In this document: positions 43,826 through 51,344 of the stretch, piece after piece
Numbering within the stretch: the stretch's first letter is position 1
Layout: every line of letters begins with the position of its first letter
Position numbers and translations under genes: made by a program
Assembly (NCBI RefSeq): GCF_036231945.1
Contig: NZ_CP109599.1
Span: 3,256,501-3,320,500, forward strand
Source: Streptomyces sp. NBC_01429
Lineage (GTDB): Bacteria > Actinomycetota > Actinomycetes > Streptomycetales > Streptomycetaceae
Direction of reading: 5' to 3'
Length of the DNA stretch: 64,000 nt
The notes under the pieces: generated by a model
Seen by the model: the letters and a program-made list of their open reading frames with translations, nothing else
What the model was told of the DNA's origin: nothing
The model's database searches: none

Positions 43826-45498
43826 GCGCGGTGAGCGCGCCCGGCCCGGCCGCCGCCCCGGCGAGCGGCTCGGGCGGCTCCTCGGGCGGCTCGGGCCGCT
43901 CGGGCGGGCCCTCGCTGACGCCCGTCCTCGTACGGCTGAAGCTCTCCCTGCTGCGCAACGGGCTGCGGCAGTCGTCGGGGCGCACGGTCGCGTACGTGAC
44001 CAGCGCGGTGTTCGCGCTGCTCTTCGCGGCGGCGCTGTTCCTCGGCCTGGTGCTGCTGCGCGGAAACGATCACGCGGGCACGCTGGTCGTGCTGGCGACC
44101 GCCGTACTGGCCCTCGGCTGGGCGGTGATGCCGCTGTTCTTCCCGAGCGGCGACGAGACGCTCGATCCGACCCGGCTGGTGATGCTGCCGCTGCGCCCGC
44201 GACCGCTGATCGGCGCGCTGCTGGTGGCGTCGCTGGTCGGGATCGGGCCGCTGTTCACGCTCTGCCTGGTGGCCGGTTCGGCGGTGGCGACGGCGCACGG
44301 GGCGGCGGCGGTAGCGGTCTCGGTCGTCGCCGTACCGCTGACGCTGCTCGTGTGCGTGGCACTCGCGCGGGCCGTCGCGACGGCCAATGTCCGGCTGCTG
44401 ACCTCGCGCAAGGGCCGCGATCTGGCCGTACTGAGCGGTCTGGTGATCGCGGTGGGCTTCCAGGTCGTCAACTTCGGCGTGCAGCGCCTCAGCGACGCGG
44501 GCGGCCTCTCGGCGCTCGCCCCGGCGGCGCGGATCGTACGGTGGCTGCCGCCCGCGTCCGCGATCGGCGCCGTGGGCTCGGTGAGCGAGGGCGCGTACGG
44601 CCGGGCGGCGGCCCAACTGCTGCTGGCGGCGGGCGCGCTGGCGGCGCTGCTGTACGCGTGGCAGCGCTCGCTGGTGAAGCTGATGACGGTCCCGGACAGC
44701 TCCACCATCGGGGCGTCGGGCCCGGCCCGCCAGGAGTCGGCGGCGGGTGCGGGGCTGGCGCGGCTGCTGCCCGACGGACGCACGGGCGCGGCGATGCGGC
44801 GCACCCTGCGCTATGTGTGGCGCGACCCGAAGACGAAGGCCGCGTGGGCGACCTCGCTGGCCATCGGGCTGATCGTGCCGCTGTTCAACGCGCTCCAGGG
44901 CGCGGGCACGATCTACTTCGCGTGCTTCGCCGCGGGCATGCTCGGCATCCAGATGTACAACCAGTTCGGCCAGGACACCTCGGCCTTCTGGATGGTGGCC
45001 CTGACGATCTCCTCGACGCGCGACGCCTATCTGGAGCTGCGCGCCCGCGCGCTGGCGATGCTGGTGATCACGCTGCCGTACTCGGTGCTGGTCACCGTGG
45101 CCACGGCGGCGCTGCTGGGCGACTGGCGGGCGCTGCCGGAGGCGCTCGGGCTCTCCCTCGCGCTGCTGGGGGCGATGCTGGCGACGGGCGCGGTGGCCTC
45201 GGCCCGCTTCCCGTACTCGATTCCGCAGGACAGCGGGTACAAGAACGTCGCCCCCGGGCAGGCGGGGCTCGCCTGGATCTCCATCTTCGGCGGCATGCTG
45301 GGCGGCGCGCTGATCTGCGCGCCGATGCTCGCGCTGACCCTCTGGATCCATGCCTCGGACGCGGAGCACTGGTCCTGGCTGCTGCTGCCCCTGGGCGCGG
45401 TCTACGGCGCGCTGGCGGCGGTGGGCGGGCTGCGCCTCGCGGCGCCCCAGACGGCCTCGCGGCTGCCGGAGATCCTCTCGGCGGTGAGCAAGGGGTAG
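43822..45498 (+). CDS. ABC-2-type exporter permease
   Basis: A 558-aa membrane protein with about 12 hydrophobic segments, coupled to the ATPase by an ATGA overlap. The N terminus has a Gly/Ser-rich leader, then VLVRLKLSLLRNGLRQ, and a soluble middle region (RYVWRDPKTKAAWATSL) typical of large permeases in this group. Substrate unknown. The gene is followed by a 10-bp repeat block and a convergent hydrolase gene. Confidence 0.9.
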   Translation: MSAVSAPGPAAAPASGSGGSSGGSGRSGGPSLTPVLVRLKLSLLRNGLRQSSGRTVAYVTSAVFALLFAAALFLGLVLLRGNDHAGTLVVLATAVLALGWAVMPLFFPSGDETLDPTRLVMLPLRPRPLIGALLVASLVGIGPLFTLCLVAGSAVATAHGAAAVAVSVVAVPLTLLVCVALARAVATANVRLLTSRKGRDLAVLSGLVIAVGFQVVNFGVQRLSDAGGLSALAPAARIVRWLPPASAIGAVGSVSEGAYGRAAAQLLLAAGALAALLYAWQRSLVKLMTVPDSSTIGASGPARQESAAGAGLARLLPDGRTGAAMRRTLRYVWRDPKTKAAWATSLAIGLIVPLFNALQGAGTIYFACFAAGMLGIQMYNQFGQDTSAFWMVALTISSTRDAYLELRARALAMLVITLPYSVLVTVATAALLGDWRALPEALGLSLALLGAMLATGAVASARFPYSIPQDSGYKNVAPGQAGLAWISIFGGMLGGALICAPMLALTLWIHASDAEHWSWLLLPLGAVYGALAAVGGLRLAAPQTASRLPEILSAVSKG

Positions 45499-45540
45499 GG
45501 GAGGGCGGCGCGCGCGGGCAACGTCCCTCCGCTCGGCCGC

Positions 45541-45600
45541 CGTTGACCGCCGTTGACCGCCGTGGGCCGCGGTCGACCGCGGTCGGCCGTCGTCGACCGC
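45541..45600. repeat. Six 10-bp tandem units
   Basis: Six consecutive decamers (CGTTGACCGC twice, then CGTGGGCCGC, GGTCGACCGC, GGTCGGCCGT, CGTCGACCGC) fill the gap from 45541 up to the stop codon of the convergent hydrolase at 45601. Confidence 0.8.
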
Positions 45601-46479
45601 TCAGGACCGTGAGATCCCGTCGAGGAACGGTTCTATCGCGGCCCTCCAGGCGTCCGGCCGGTCGTAGTGGGCGAGATGGCCCGCGTCCGCCACCTCCGCG
45701 TACTGCCCCTGGGGCAGGACCCTGACCATCTCCTGGGCCTCCGCGCGGCCCAGGTCGCCGTCGAGGCCGCGGACCACCAGGGTCGGGCAGCGCACCTGGG
45801 CCAGCTCCTCCCAGTGCGCGTCGTGGACCCACGTCTCGCGGGACGTCAGCATCTGGCCGCGCGAGAAGACCGGGCGCCAGCCGTCCGCGCGCTCGGCCAT
45901 GACCTCGGCGAAGAACTCGCCGCGCGCGGGTGCGGGGCGCTCCACCCAGGGGTCGTCCTCGCCGAACCACTTCCGTACGTCGGCGAGCGTCGCGAACGGG
46001 ACGGGCCAGGCGCGGAACCAGTCGCTCCACTCCCGCTGGGAGGTGGCTCCCAGCGCGGACGCCCGCATGTCGCTGATGATCAGGGCCCGGACCAGGTCGG
46101 GGCGCCTGGCGGCGAGCTGCCAGGCGGTGAGGGCGCCCATGGAGTGGCCGACGAGCGTCACCGGCGCCAGCCCGAGCTGCTCGATGGCGGCCTCCGCGTC
46201 CGCCACGTACGCCTCGCGGGTGTACGGGCCCAGCTCGGGCTTGTCGCTGCGGCCGTGGCCCCGCTGGTCGAGCGCGACCGCCCGGTGCCGGCCGGAGAGC
46301 CAGCGGGCGGTGGACGCCCAGTGCGAGGCGCGGCCCATCAGTCCGTGCAGGAGCAGCACCCCGCCCAATCCGGTCTCCGTGCTCCGCGCGTCCTCCTCGA
46401 CCCGCTTGGGCGGTTCGGCGAATTCCCAGGCAGCGAGGCGCACCCCGTCCGCTCCGGTCACATCGACGCGCTGCACCAT
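45601..46479 (-). CDS. Alpha/beta hydrolase
   Basis: A 292-aa alpha/beta-hydrolase. LLHGLMGRASHW is the oxyanion-hole segment, DQRGHGRSDKP is typical, the nucleophile elbow is GHSMGALTA (Ser), the acid lies in VVRGLDGDLGRAEA and the His in ADAGHLAHYDRPDAW. Esterase, lipase or C-C hydrolase activity is possible; no substrate can be read. ATG 46479 is the likely start, with a poor ribosome site (GGGGG about 13 nt away). The gene is separate from its neighbours. Confidence 0.88.
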   Translation of the reverse strand: MVQRVDVTGADGVRLAAWEFAEPPKRVEEDARSTETGLGGVLLLHGLMGRASHWASTARWLSGRHRAVALDQRGHGRSDKPELGPYTREAYVADAEAAIEQLGLAPVTLVGHSMGALTAWQLAARRPDLVRALIISDMRASALGATSQREWSDWFRAWPVPFATLADVRKWFGEDDPWVERPAPARGEFFAEVMAERADGWRPVFSRGQMLTSRETWVHDAHWEELAQVRCPTLVVRGLDGDLGRAEAQEMVRVLPQGQYAEVADAGHLAHYDRPDAWRAAIEPFLDGISRS

Positions 46480-46865
46480 GAGTCCGGCACCCCCTTCGGT
46501 CCTGAGTGGTCGGAGCCGGATCCCGCCGGGTTCCGGTTCCGCTGCGTCCAGCCATGGGCAGCGTACCGAACATTTATTCGAAAATAGCGTCTTCGCCTCG
46601 TACACCGCTCGTTCGAGTGACCACACGCCAGGATTGCCGGGCGCCGCCGGGGGGAGATCTTCTCCGGGAGGCGGGCCGCTCGGGGACGAGGGCCTGCGGG
46701 GACGACCCCGGGAGCTCGGGGCTCCGGGTCGGAACGGGGGGGAAGGACGGGCTCCGGTGCCGCGAGGCACCGGAGCCCGTCCATGCCATGGCCGCGAGGG
46801 ACCAGGGGGGTCCGCTTCCGCCGGCTTCTTCCGCCGGCTCTTCCTGCCGACTCTTTCCGCCGGTT
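46480..46865. other. Intergenic region between the hydrolase and DmdR1-type genes
   Basis: A 386-bp gap with no supported gene. It contains the hairpin at 46747-46780 and, closer to 46480-46600, a stretch of lower GC that should contain the hydrolase promoter. Confidence 0.4.
46747..46780 (-). terminator. 15-bp stem with GCGA tetraloop
   Basis: ACGGGCTCCGGTGCC (46747-46761) pairs exactly with 46766-46780 around a 4-nt loop. On the plus strand the loop is GCGA. It lies 86 bp past the dmdR1-like stop and is the best terminator in this stretch. Confidence 0.75.
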
Positions 46866-47558
46866 CTAGCGCTTGGCGACGAAGACGTGCGAGGCCACCT
46901 CGGACACCAGCTCCGCGGCCTCCCCGCTGCTGCCCACCAGCACCCCACCGGGCGACTCCGTCACACTCACCACGGAGCCGGGCTGCACGCCCGCGCGCCG
47001 CAGCGAGTACATCAGCTGGGCGTCGGTCTGGATCGGCTCGCCGATCCGCCGCACCACCACCGTCTTGCCCTCGGCACCCGGGTCCAGCTCGGCCAGGCTC
47101 ACCATGCCCGCGTCGAGGAACGGGTCGGCCTCGGTCTTCTCGCCCAGCTCCTCAAGACCCGGGATCGGGTTCCCGTACGGCGACTCCGTCGGGTGGCGCA
47201 GCAGCTCCAGCACCCGCCGCTCCACCGCCTCGCTCATCACGTGCTCCCAGCGGCACGCCTCGGCGTGGACCTGCTCCCACTCCAGGCCGATGACATCGAC
47301 CAGCAGGCATTCGGCGAGCCGGTGCTTGCGCATGACGCGCGTCGCCAGCCGTCGTCCTTCTTCCGTCAGCTCCAGATGCCGGTCGCCCGCGACCTGCACC
47401 AGCCCGTCCCGCTCCATGCGGGCCACGGTCTGGCTGACCGTCGGGCCGCTCTGATCGAGCCGCTCCGCGATCCGGGCGCGCATCGGGACCACACCTTCCT
47501 CTTCCAGTTCGAGGATGGTGCGGAGGTACATCTCCGTGGTGTCGATCAGTCCGGACAT
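46866..47558 (-). CDS. dmdR1: DtxR/IdeR-family iron-dependent repressor (DmdR1-type)
   Basis: A 230-aa metalloregulator. The N-terminal winged helix (LIDTTEMYLRTILELEEEGVVPMRARIAERLDQSGPTVSQTVARMERDGLV) is the DtxR signature, with metal-binding HRLAECLLVDVIGLEWEQVHAEACRWEH (Cys and His ligands) in the dimerisation domain and an SH3-like C terminus (about 150-230). With Fe2+ it represses siderophore and iron uptake genes. S. coelicolor DmdR1 (SCO4394) sits next to a SIS-domain gene, as here. ATG 47558 has GAGGGG upstream. An open frame covers the opposite strand (see 46873-47454). Confidence 0.9.
   Translation of the reverse strand: MSGLIDTTEMYLRTILELEEEGVVPMRARIAERLDQSGPTVSQTVARMERDGLVQVAGDRHLELTEEGRRLATRVMRKHRLAECLLVDVIGLEWEQVHAEACRWEHVMSEAVERRVLELLRHPTESPYGNPIPGLEELGEKTEADPFLDAGMVSLAELDPGAEGKTVVVRRIGEPIQTDAQLMYSLRRAGVQPGSVVSVTESPGGVLVGSSGEAAELVSEVASHVFVAKR
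46873..47454 (+). CDS. Antisense open frame opposite dmdR1 (Adm-like?)
   Basis: From TTG 46873 the plus strand is open for 193 codons, covering most of dmdR1. For S. coelicolor a protein named Adm was reported from the strand opposite dmdR1. GC-rich DNA makes such frames common, this one has no convincing ribosome site, and its composition (Ser, Arg, Thr, Pro) is what a shadow frame would give. Listed only because of that precedent. Confidence 0.25.
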   Translation: MATKTCEATSDTSSAASPLLPTSTPPGDSVTLTTEPGCTPARRSEYISWASVWIGSPIRRTTTVLPSAPGSSSARLTMPASRNGSASVFSPSSSRPGIGFPYGDSVGWRSSSSTRRSTASLITCSQRHASAWTCSHSRPMTSTSRHSASRCLRMTRVASRRPSSVSSRCRSPATCTSPSRSMRATVWLTVGPL

Positions 47559-47679
47559 ACGTGCCCCTCGATAAATCGTGCGCTGGCCCTGAACCAATTC
47601 TGACGCATACCACCGACAACCGTGCCGGGCCGGAAGATGCCGGGGCGGTCACGGCCGTCGGACGCGTCGCGTAGCCGTA

Positions 47680-47702
47680 TTGACAGAGTAATGGTCCAGA
47701 CC
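47680..47702 (+). promoter_or_regulatory. TTGACA element and DasR-like site before the SIS gene
   Basis: TTGACA at 47680-47685 is a consensus -35. GGTCCAGACC at 47693-47702 differs by one base from the core of the DasR element (TGGTCTAGACCA). It would overlap the promoter spacer, a suitable place for repression. It lies 64 bp before the SIS-domain start, and the neighbouring gene belongs to amino-sugar metabolism in S. coelicolor. Confidence 0.45.
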
Positions 47703-47765
47703 TCAACGTGATCCGCGGCACAGGCATTCCCCCACCCCTGGACACCCCCCGGAAGGGCCTCCTCC

Positions 47766-48521
47766 ATGAGCGAGAGCAAGCTGGCCGGTCAGTTCTTCGA
47801 CGCCGCGATCGAACTGCTCCAGCGGGTACGGGACGAGGAGTCCGCGAGCATCGCCGCCGCCGGTGCGGCGATCGCCGACACCGTCGCCGCCGGGGGCCGC
47901 CTCTTCGCGTTCGGCGCCGGGCACTCCTCGCTCGCCGCCCAGGACGTCGTCTACCGGGCGGGCGGCTTCGCCGTCATGAACCTGCTCTCCGTGCCCGGGG
48001 TGGTGGGCGTCGATGTCATGCCGGCCACCCTGGGCTCCGCGCTGGAGCGGGTCGACGGGCTGGCCACCGCCGTACTCGACTCCTCCCCGGCCCGGGCGGG
48101 GGACGTGCTGGTGATCATCTCGCTGTCGGGGCGCAACGCGCTGCCCGTCGAGATGGCCCTCGCCGCGCGGGCGCTGGGGCTGAAGGTCATCGGGGTGACC
48201 TCCGTCGCGTATACGGAACGGACCGCCTCCCGGCACCACTCGGGGACCTTCCTCAAGGATCACTGCGACATCGTTCTCGACAGCCGCATCGCGGTGGGGG
48301 ACGCGGAGTTGACGGCCAACGGCATCGAGGCGCCGTTCGCCCCCGCCTCCACCGTGGTCACCAGCGCGCTGATGCAGGCGATGATGGCGACGGCAGCGGG
48401 AGAACTCGTCGAACGCGGTATCGAGCCGCCATTGCTGCGGTCGGGCAATGTCGACGGCGGCCCCGAATGGAACAGCCGTGTGATGAACGAGTACCGCGAC
48501 CGGATTTTCTACCGCCGCTGA
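47766..48521 (+). CDS. nagS: SIS-domain sugar-phosphate enzyme (NagS-like)
   Basis: A 251-aa sugar-isomerase (SIS) domain protein. Motifs FAFGAGHSSLAAQDVVYRAGG and VIISLSGRNALPVEMALAARALG are the two sugar-phosphate-binding segments, and the C terminus has a conserved DGGPEWNSRVMNEYR. Its orthologue beside dmdR1 in S. coelicolor (SCO4393) was reported, as I recall, to be a GlcNAc-6-phosphate dehydratase called NagS, whose loss relieves amino-sugar toxicity. The symbol is assigned by synteny and family. ATG 47766 starts the protein. A DasR-like site upstream fits regulation by amino-sugar availability. Confidence 0.78.
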   Translation: MSESKLAGQFFDAAIELLQRVRDEESASIAAAGAAIADTVAAGGRLFAFGAGHSSLAAQDVVYRAGGFAVMNLLSVPGVVGVDVMPATLGSALERVDGLATAVLDSSPARAGDVLVIISLSGRNALPVEMALAARALGLKVIGVTSVAYTERTASRHHSGTFLKDHCDIVLDSRIAVGDAELTANGIEAPFAPASTVVTSALMQAMMATAAGELVERGIEPPLLRSGNVDGGPEWNSRVMNEYRDRIFYRR

Positions 48522-49125
48522 GACCGTCCGACGGCCCGGCCGCCGATCGGCCGCCGGGCCCCGGTGGAACGCGCGCGACCCGCGCGGGAAACACCGCGCG
48601 GTCACCGCCGAGTCGCCTCCGCCATAACCAAAGCAACGGAAGTCACCGGCGGGACAGCAGAAACCGATACCACTCCAGTGCACGGCCGGGGCCTGCGGGA
48701 ACACTTCCCGCGGGCCTCGAACGTCTGCACGCCCCCGGTGCGGTACTTTGCGTCACCAAAGGTCTACGTGGCGGAATTTTGATCTTTCACTTGAAGGTAA
48801 TGTTCGGGTAAAGTACCGGAAGCTGCGGTGCTGCATCATCGGAGCTACCGAACGACCCCGGAAAACGGAAAGGGCGACCAGTGAGACCCGTGGCGGACCG
48901 CGAGCTCACCGGCAGGCGCGGCACCACCGCGACCTGACCCGGATCTCCCGGACGACCTCCCGCGGGCCTTCCGCGACTGCCGTAACCCGGCAGAGCGCGA
49001 TGCCCGTTCGGCTCCGCCCTCTCGGCTGTTCCCCTTTCCCGCTTTTCCCGCATCTCCGTTCCACCCCCCACTGACCCGACCACACCGCGCCCCGGCGAAA
49101 CCGGGAGTGCAGGAGGCAGGCCATC
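48522..49125. other. Long leader region before the carbonic anhydrase gene
   Basis: This 604-bp gap is less GC-rich around 48741-48830 (TTTTGATCTTTCACTTGAAGG), a good place for a promoter. It contains a short translated-looking leader frame at 48881-48937 and no other gene. It suggests a long untranslated leader for the carbonic anhydrase/SulP pair. Confidence 0.45.
48881..48937 (+). CDS. Candidate 18-codon leader peptide
   Basis: GTG 48881 is preceded by GGAAAGGG (48867-48874) at ideal spacing and runs 18 codons to TGA 48935-48937, giving an Arg/Thr-rich peptide (MRPVADRELTGRRGTTAT). It lies 188 bp before the carbonic anhydrase start. Its position and ribosome site suggest a regulatory leader. 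Confidence 0.4.
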   Translation: MRPVADRELTGRRGTTAT

Positions 49126-49713
49126 ATGAAGTCATCACTCATCGACAACGCCCGTTCCTTCTCGATACAGGTGGCGGAAAGTCCCGAGGAATTCCGCGAA
49201 CTCGCGGCCGGGCAGACCCCCGAGGTCCTGTTCATCACCTGCTCCGACTCGCGCGTCATCCCGTCCCTCATCACCGGCGCCCGTCCTGGCGAGCTGTTCG
49301 AGCTGCGCACTGCGGGCAATATCGTCCCCCGCTACAACGAGCGGCGCCCCAGCGGCGAGGCCGCCACCATCGAGTACGCCCTGCGTGTGCTCCAAGTCCG
49401 CGACCTGGTCGTATGCGGCCATTCCCACTGCGGCGCCGTGGGCGCCCTGGTGCGCGGCGAGGATCTGTCCGGCGTGCCGGCCGTGCGCGGCTGGCTCGAC
49501 GACTGCGACCCGTCCCTGCCGGAGGGCGACGACCTCGCCCTCGCCGTACGGCACCACGCGGCGGCGCAGCTCGACACGTTGCGCGGCTACCCCGCCGTAC
49601 GGGAGCGCCTCGCCGAGGGGCGGCTCGCCCTGCACGCCTGGTACTACGAAGTGGACACCGGCTCCGTCAGCGTCCACCGGCCCGAGCTGGGCGGCGAGTT
49701 CAGACCGCTGTGA
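49126..49713 (+). CDS. Beta-class carbonic anhydrase
   Basis: A 195-aa enzyme that interconverts CO2 and bicarbonate. Zinc ligands and partners are clear: Cys39 and Asp41 with Arg43 in CSDSR, His99 and Cys102 in GHSHCGAVGAL. Its ATG 49126 is preceded by AGGAGG. It lies 75 bp upstream of a SulP-type transporter gene on the same strand, so the two probably form a bicarbonate supply unit. The long leader with a short frame at 48881 suggests post-transcriptional control. Confidence 0.93.
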   Translation: MKSSLIDNARSFSIQVAESPEEFRELAAGQTPEVLFITCSDSRVIPSLITGARPGELFELRTAGNIVPRYNERRPSGEAATIEYALRVLQVRDLVVCGHSHCGAVGALVRGEDLSGVPAVRGWLDDCDPSLPEGDDLALAVRHHAAAQLDTLRGYPAVRERLAEGRLALHAWYYEVDTGSVSVHRPELGGEFRPL

Positions 49714-49788
49714 GACCACCTCACCAGCGCCGACTCCCCGTCTCTCCCGTCCGTGTCCACGGACCACACAGCTAGGACGGCCTCCGTC

Positions 49789-51288
49789 ATGTTCTCTCTC
49801 CTGAAGGACCGCACGGTCCTTCGGCGCGACATCCTCGCGTCCCTCGTCGTGTTCCTCGTCGCTCTGCCCCTCTGTGTCGGGGTGGCCGTCGCCTCCGGGG
49901 TCCCCGCCGAACTCGGTCTGGTCACCGGGATCGTCGGCGGGCTCGTCGTCGGCTGCCTGCCCGGCAGCTCCCTCCAGGTCAGCGGTCCGGCCGCCGGGCT
50001 GACCGTCCTCGTATACGAAGCGGTCAAGGAGTTCGGGCTCGGCACGCTCGGCGCGATCGTCCTCGTATCCGGACTGTTGCAACTCGCCCTCGGGGCCTTC
50101 GGTTTCGGCCGCTGGTTCCGGGCCATCTCGGTCGCCGTGGTGCAGGGCATGCTGGCGGGCATCGGCCTGGTGCTCGTCCTCGGCCAGGTGTACGCGATGG
50201 CCGACACCGCGCAGCCGTCCGGCGGGCTCGCCAAGATCGGCGGGCTGGTCGAGCTGCTCGTCGGAATCGTCACGGACACCACGGCCCTGACCGCGTTCCT
50301 CATCGGCGCGGGCACCATCGCCGTACTGGTGCTCTGGCCCCGGCTCCCGGCCCGGTTCCGGGTGGTGCCGGGACCGCTGGCCGCCGTGGGGCTCGCCACC
50401 GGCATCGTCTTCCTGCTGGATCTGCCCATCGCCAAGGTCGAGGTGCGCGGGCTGCTGGAGTCGATCAGCCCGCCGGGGCTGAGCGCCTTCGGGGAGCTGG
50501 GCTCGATCGCCGTCCTCGGCACCGTGCTCGCCTTCACCCTGATCGCCTCGGCGGAGAGCCTGTTCAGCGCCGCCGCCGTCGACCGCATGCACGACGGTCC
50601 GCGCACCGACTACAACAAGGAGCTGATGGCTCAGGGCGTCGGAAACACCATCTGCGGGGCGCTCGGCGCGCTGCCGATGACCGCGGTCATCGTCCGCAGC
50701 GCCGCCAACGTCCAGGCGGGCGCGCGGACTTCGCTCTCCCGCATCCTGCACGGGCTGTGGCTGCTGCTGTTCGCCGCGCTGCTTCCCGCCGCGATCGGCG
50801 TCATCCCCCTCGCGGCCCTCGCGGGCGTCCTGGTGCACGCCGGCTGCAAGCTGATTCCCGTACGGGACCTGGCACCGCTCTGGCGTGAGCACCGGGGCGA
50901 GGCCGTGATCCTGGTCGTCACCGCGACCGCGATCCTGGTCACCAACCTCTTCGAGGGCGTGGTGCTGGGGCTGCTGCTCGCGGTGGTCAAGACCGCGTGG
51001 GAGATCTCGCACCTCAACGTCGACGTCCGCGAACTCACCGGCGGGCGGCTGGTGGTGACGATCACCGGCAACGCGACGTTCCTGCGGCTGCCCAGGACCA
51101 TGGAGCAGCTGGAGGAGCTGCCGAAGGACCGGCCGATCGAGCTGGACCTGTCCGGTCTCCACCATGTCGACCACGCGTGCCGCGTCGCCCTGGAGAACTG
51201 GGCGCTGCGCCACCACGACGGGGGGACGGAGCCGGTCAGGATGAACCCGCCGGTGGCCGAGAGCGGCCGGAGCACGACGGCCTCCTGA
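49789..51288 (+). CDS. SulP-family anion transporter
   Basis: A 499-aa SulP/SLC26-type membrane protein with 10-12 membrane segments (VFLVALPLCVGVAVASGVPAELGLVTGIVGG at the start) and a C-terminal STAS-like domain (about 410-490, with LDLSGLHHVDHACRVALENWA). Family members carry sulfate, bicarbonate or other anions; association with carbonic anhydrase favours bicarbonate, as in BicA-type systems, but sulfate is not excluded. ATG 49789 is preferred, since the conserved N terminus begins there; AGGA is about 13 nt upstream. Confidence 0.9.
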   Translation: MFSLLKDRTVLRRDILASLVVFLVALPLCVGVAVASGVPAELGLVTGIVGGLVVGCLPGSSLQVSGPAAGLTVLVYEAVKEFGLGTLGAIVLVSGLLQLALGAFGFGRWFRAISVAVVQGMLAGIGLVLVLGQVYAMADTAQPSGGLAKIGGLVELLVGIVTDTTALTAFLIGAGTIAVLVLWPRLPARFRVVPGPLAAVGLATGIVFLLDLPIAKVEVRGLLESISPPGLSAFGELGSIAVLGTVLAFTLIASAESLFSAAAVDRMHDGPRTDYNKELMAQGVGNTICGALGALPMTAVIVRSAANVQAGARTSLSRILHGLWLLLFAALLPAAIGVIPLAALAGVLVHAGCKLIPVRDLAPLWREHRGEAVILVVTATAILVTNLFEGVVLGLLLAVVKTAWEISHLNVDVRELTGGRLVVTITGNATFLRLPRTMEQLEELPKDRPIELDLSGLHHVDHACRVALENWALRHHDGGTEPVRMNPPVAESGRSTTAS

Positions 51289-51344
51289 CCGTACGGGTTC
51301 AGGTGCCGGGCGCCGGGCGGCGAGCGTGCCGCCCGGCGCCGCGG

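Noticed and set aside
47680..47708. Complete vegetative promoter for the SIS gene
   Set aside because: TTGACA is good, but the sequence at the expected -10 position (TCAACG) is poor, so I only claim the -35 and the DasR-like site.
46866..47765. DmdR iron box near dmdR1
   Set aside because: I looked for the TTAGGTTAGGCT-like 19-mer in the upstream gaps and saw no acceptable match.
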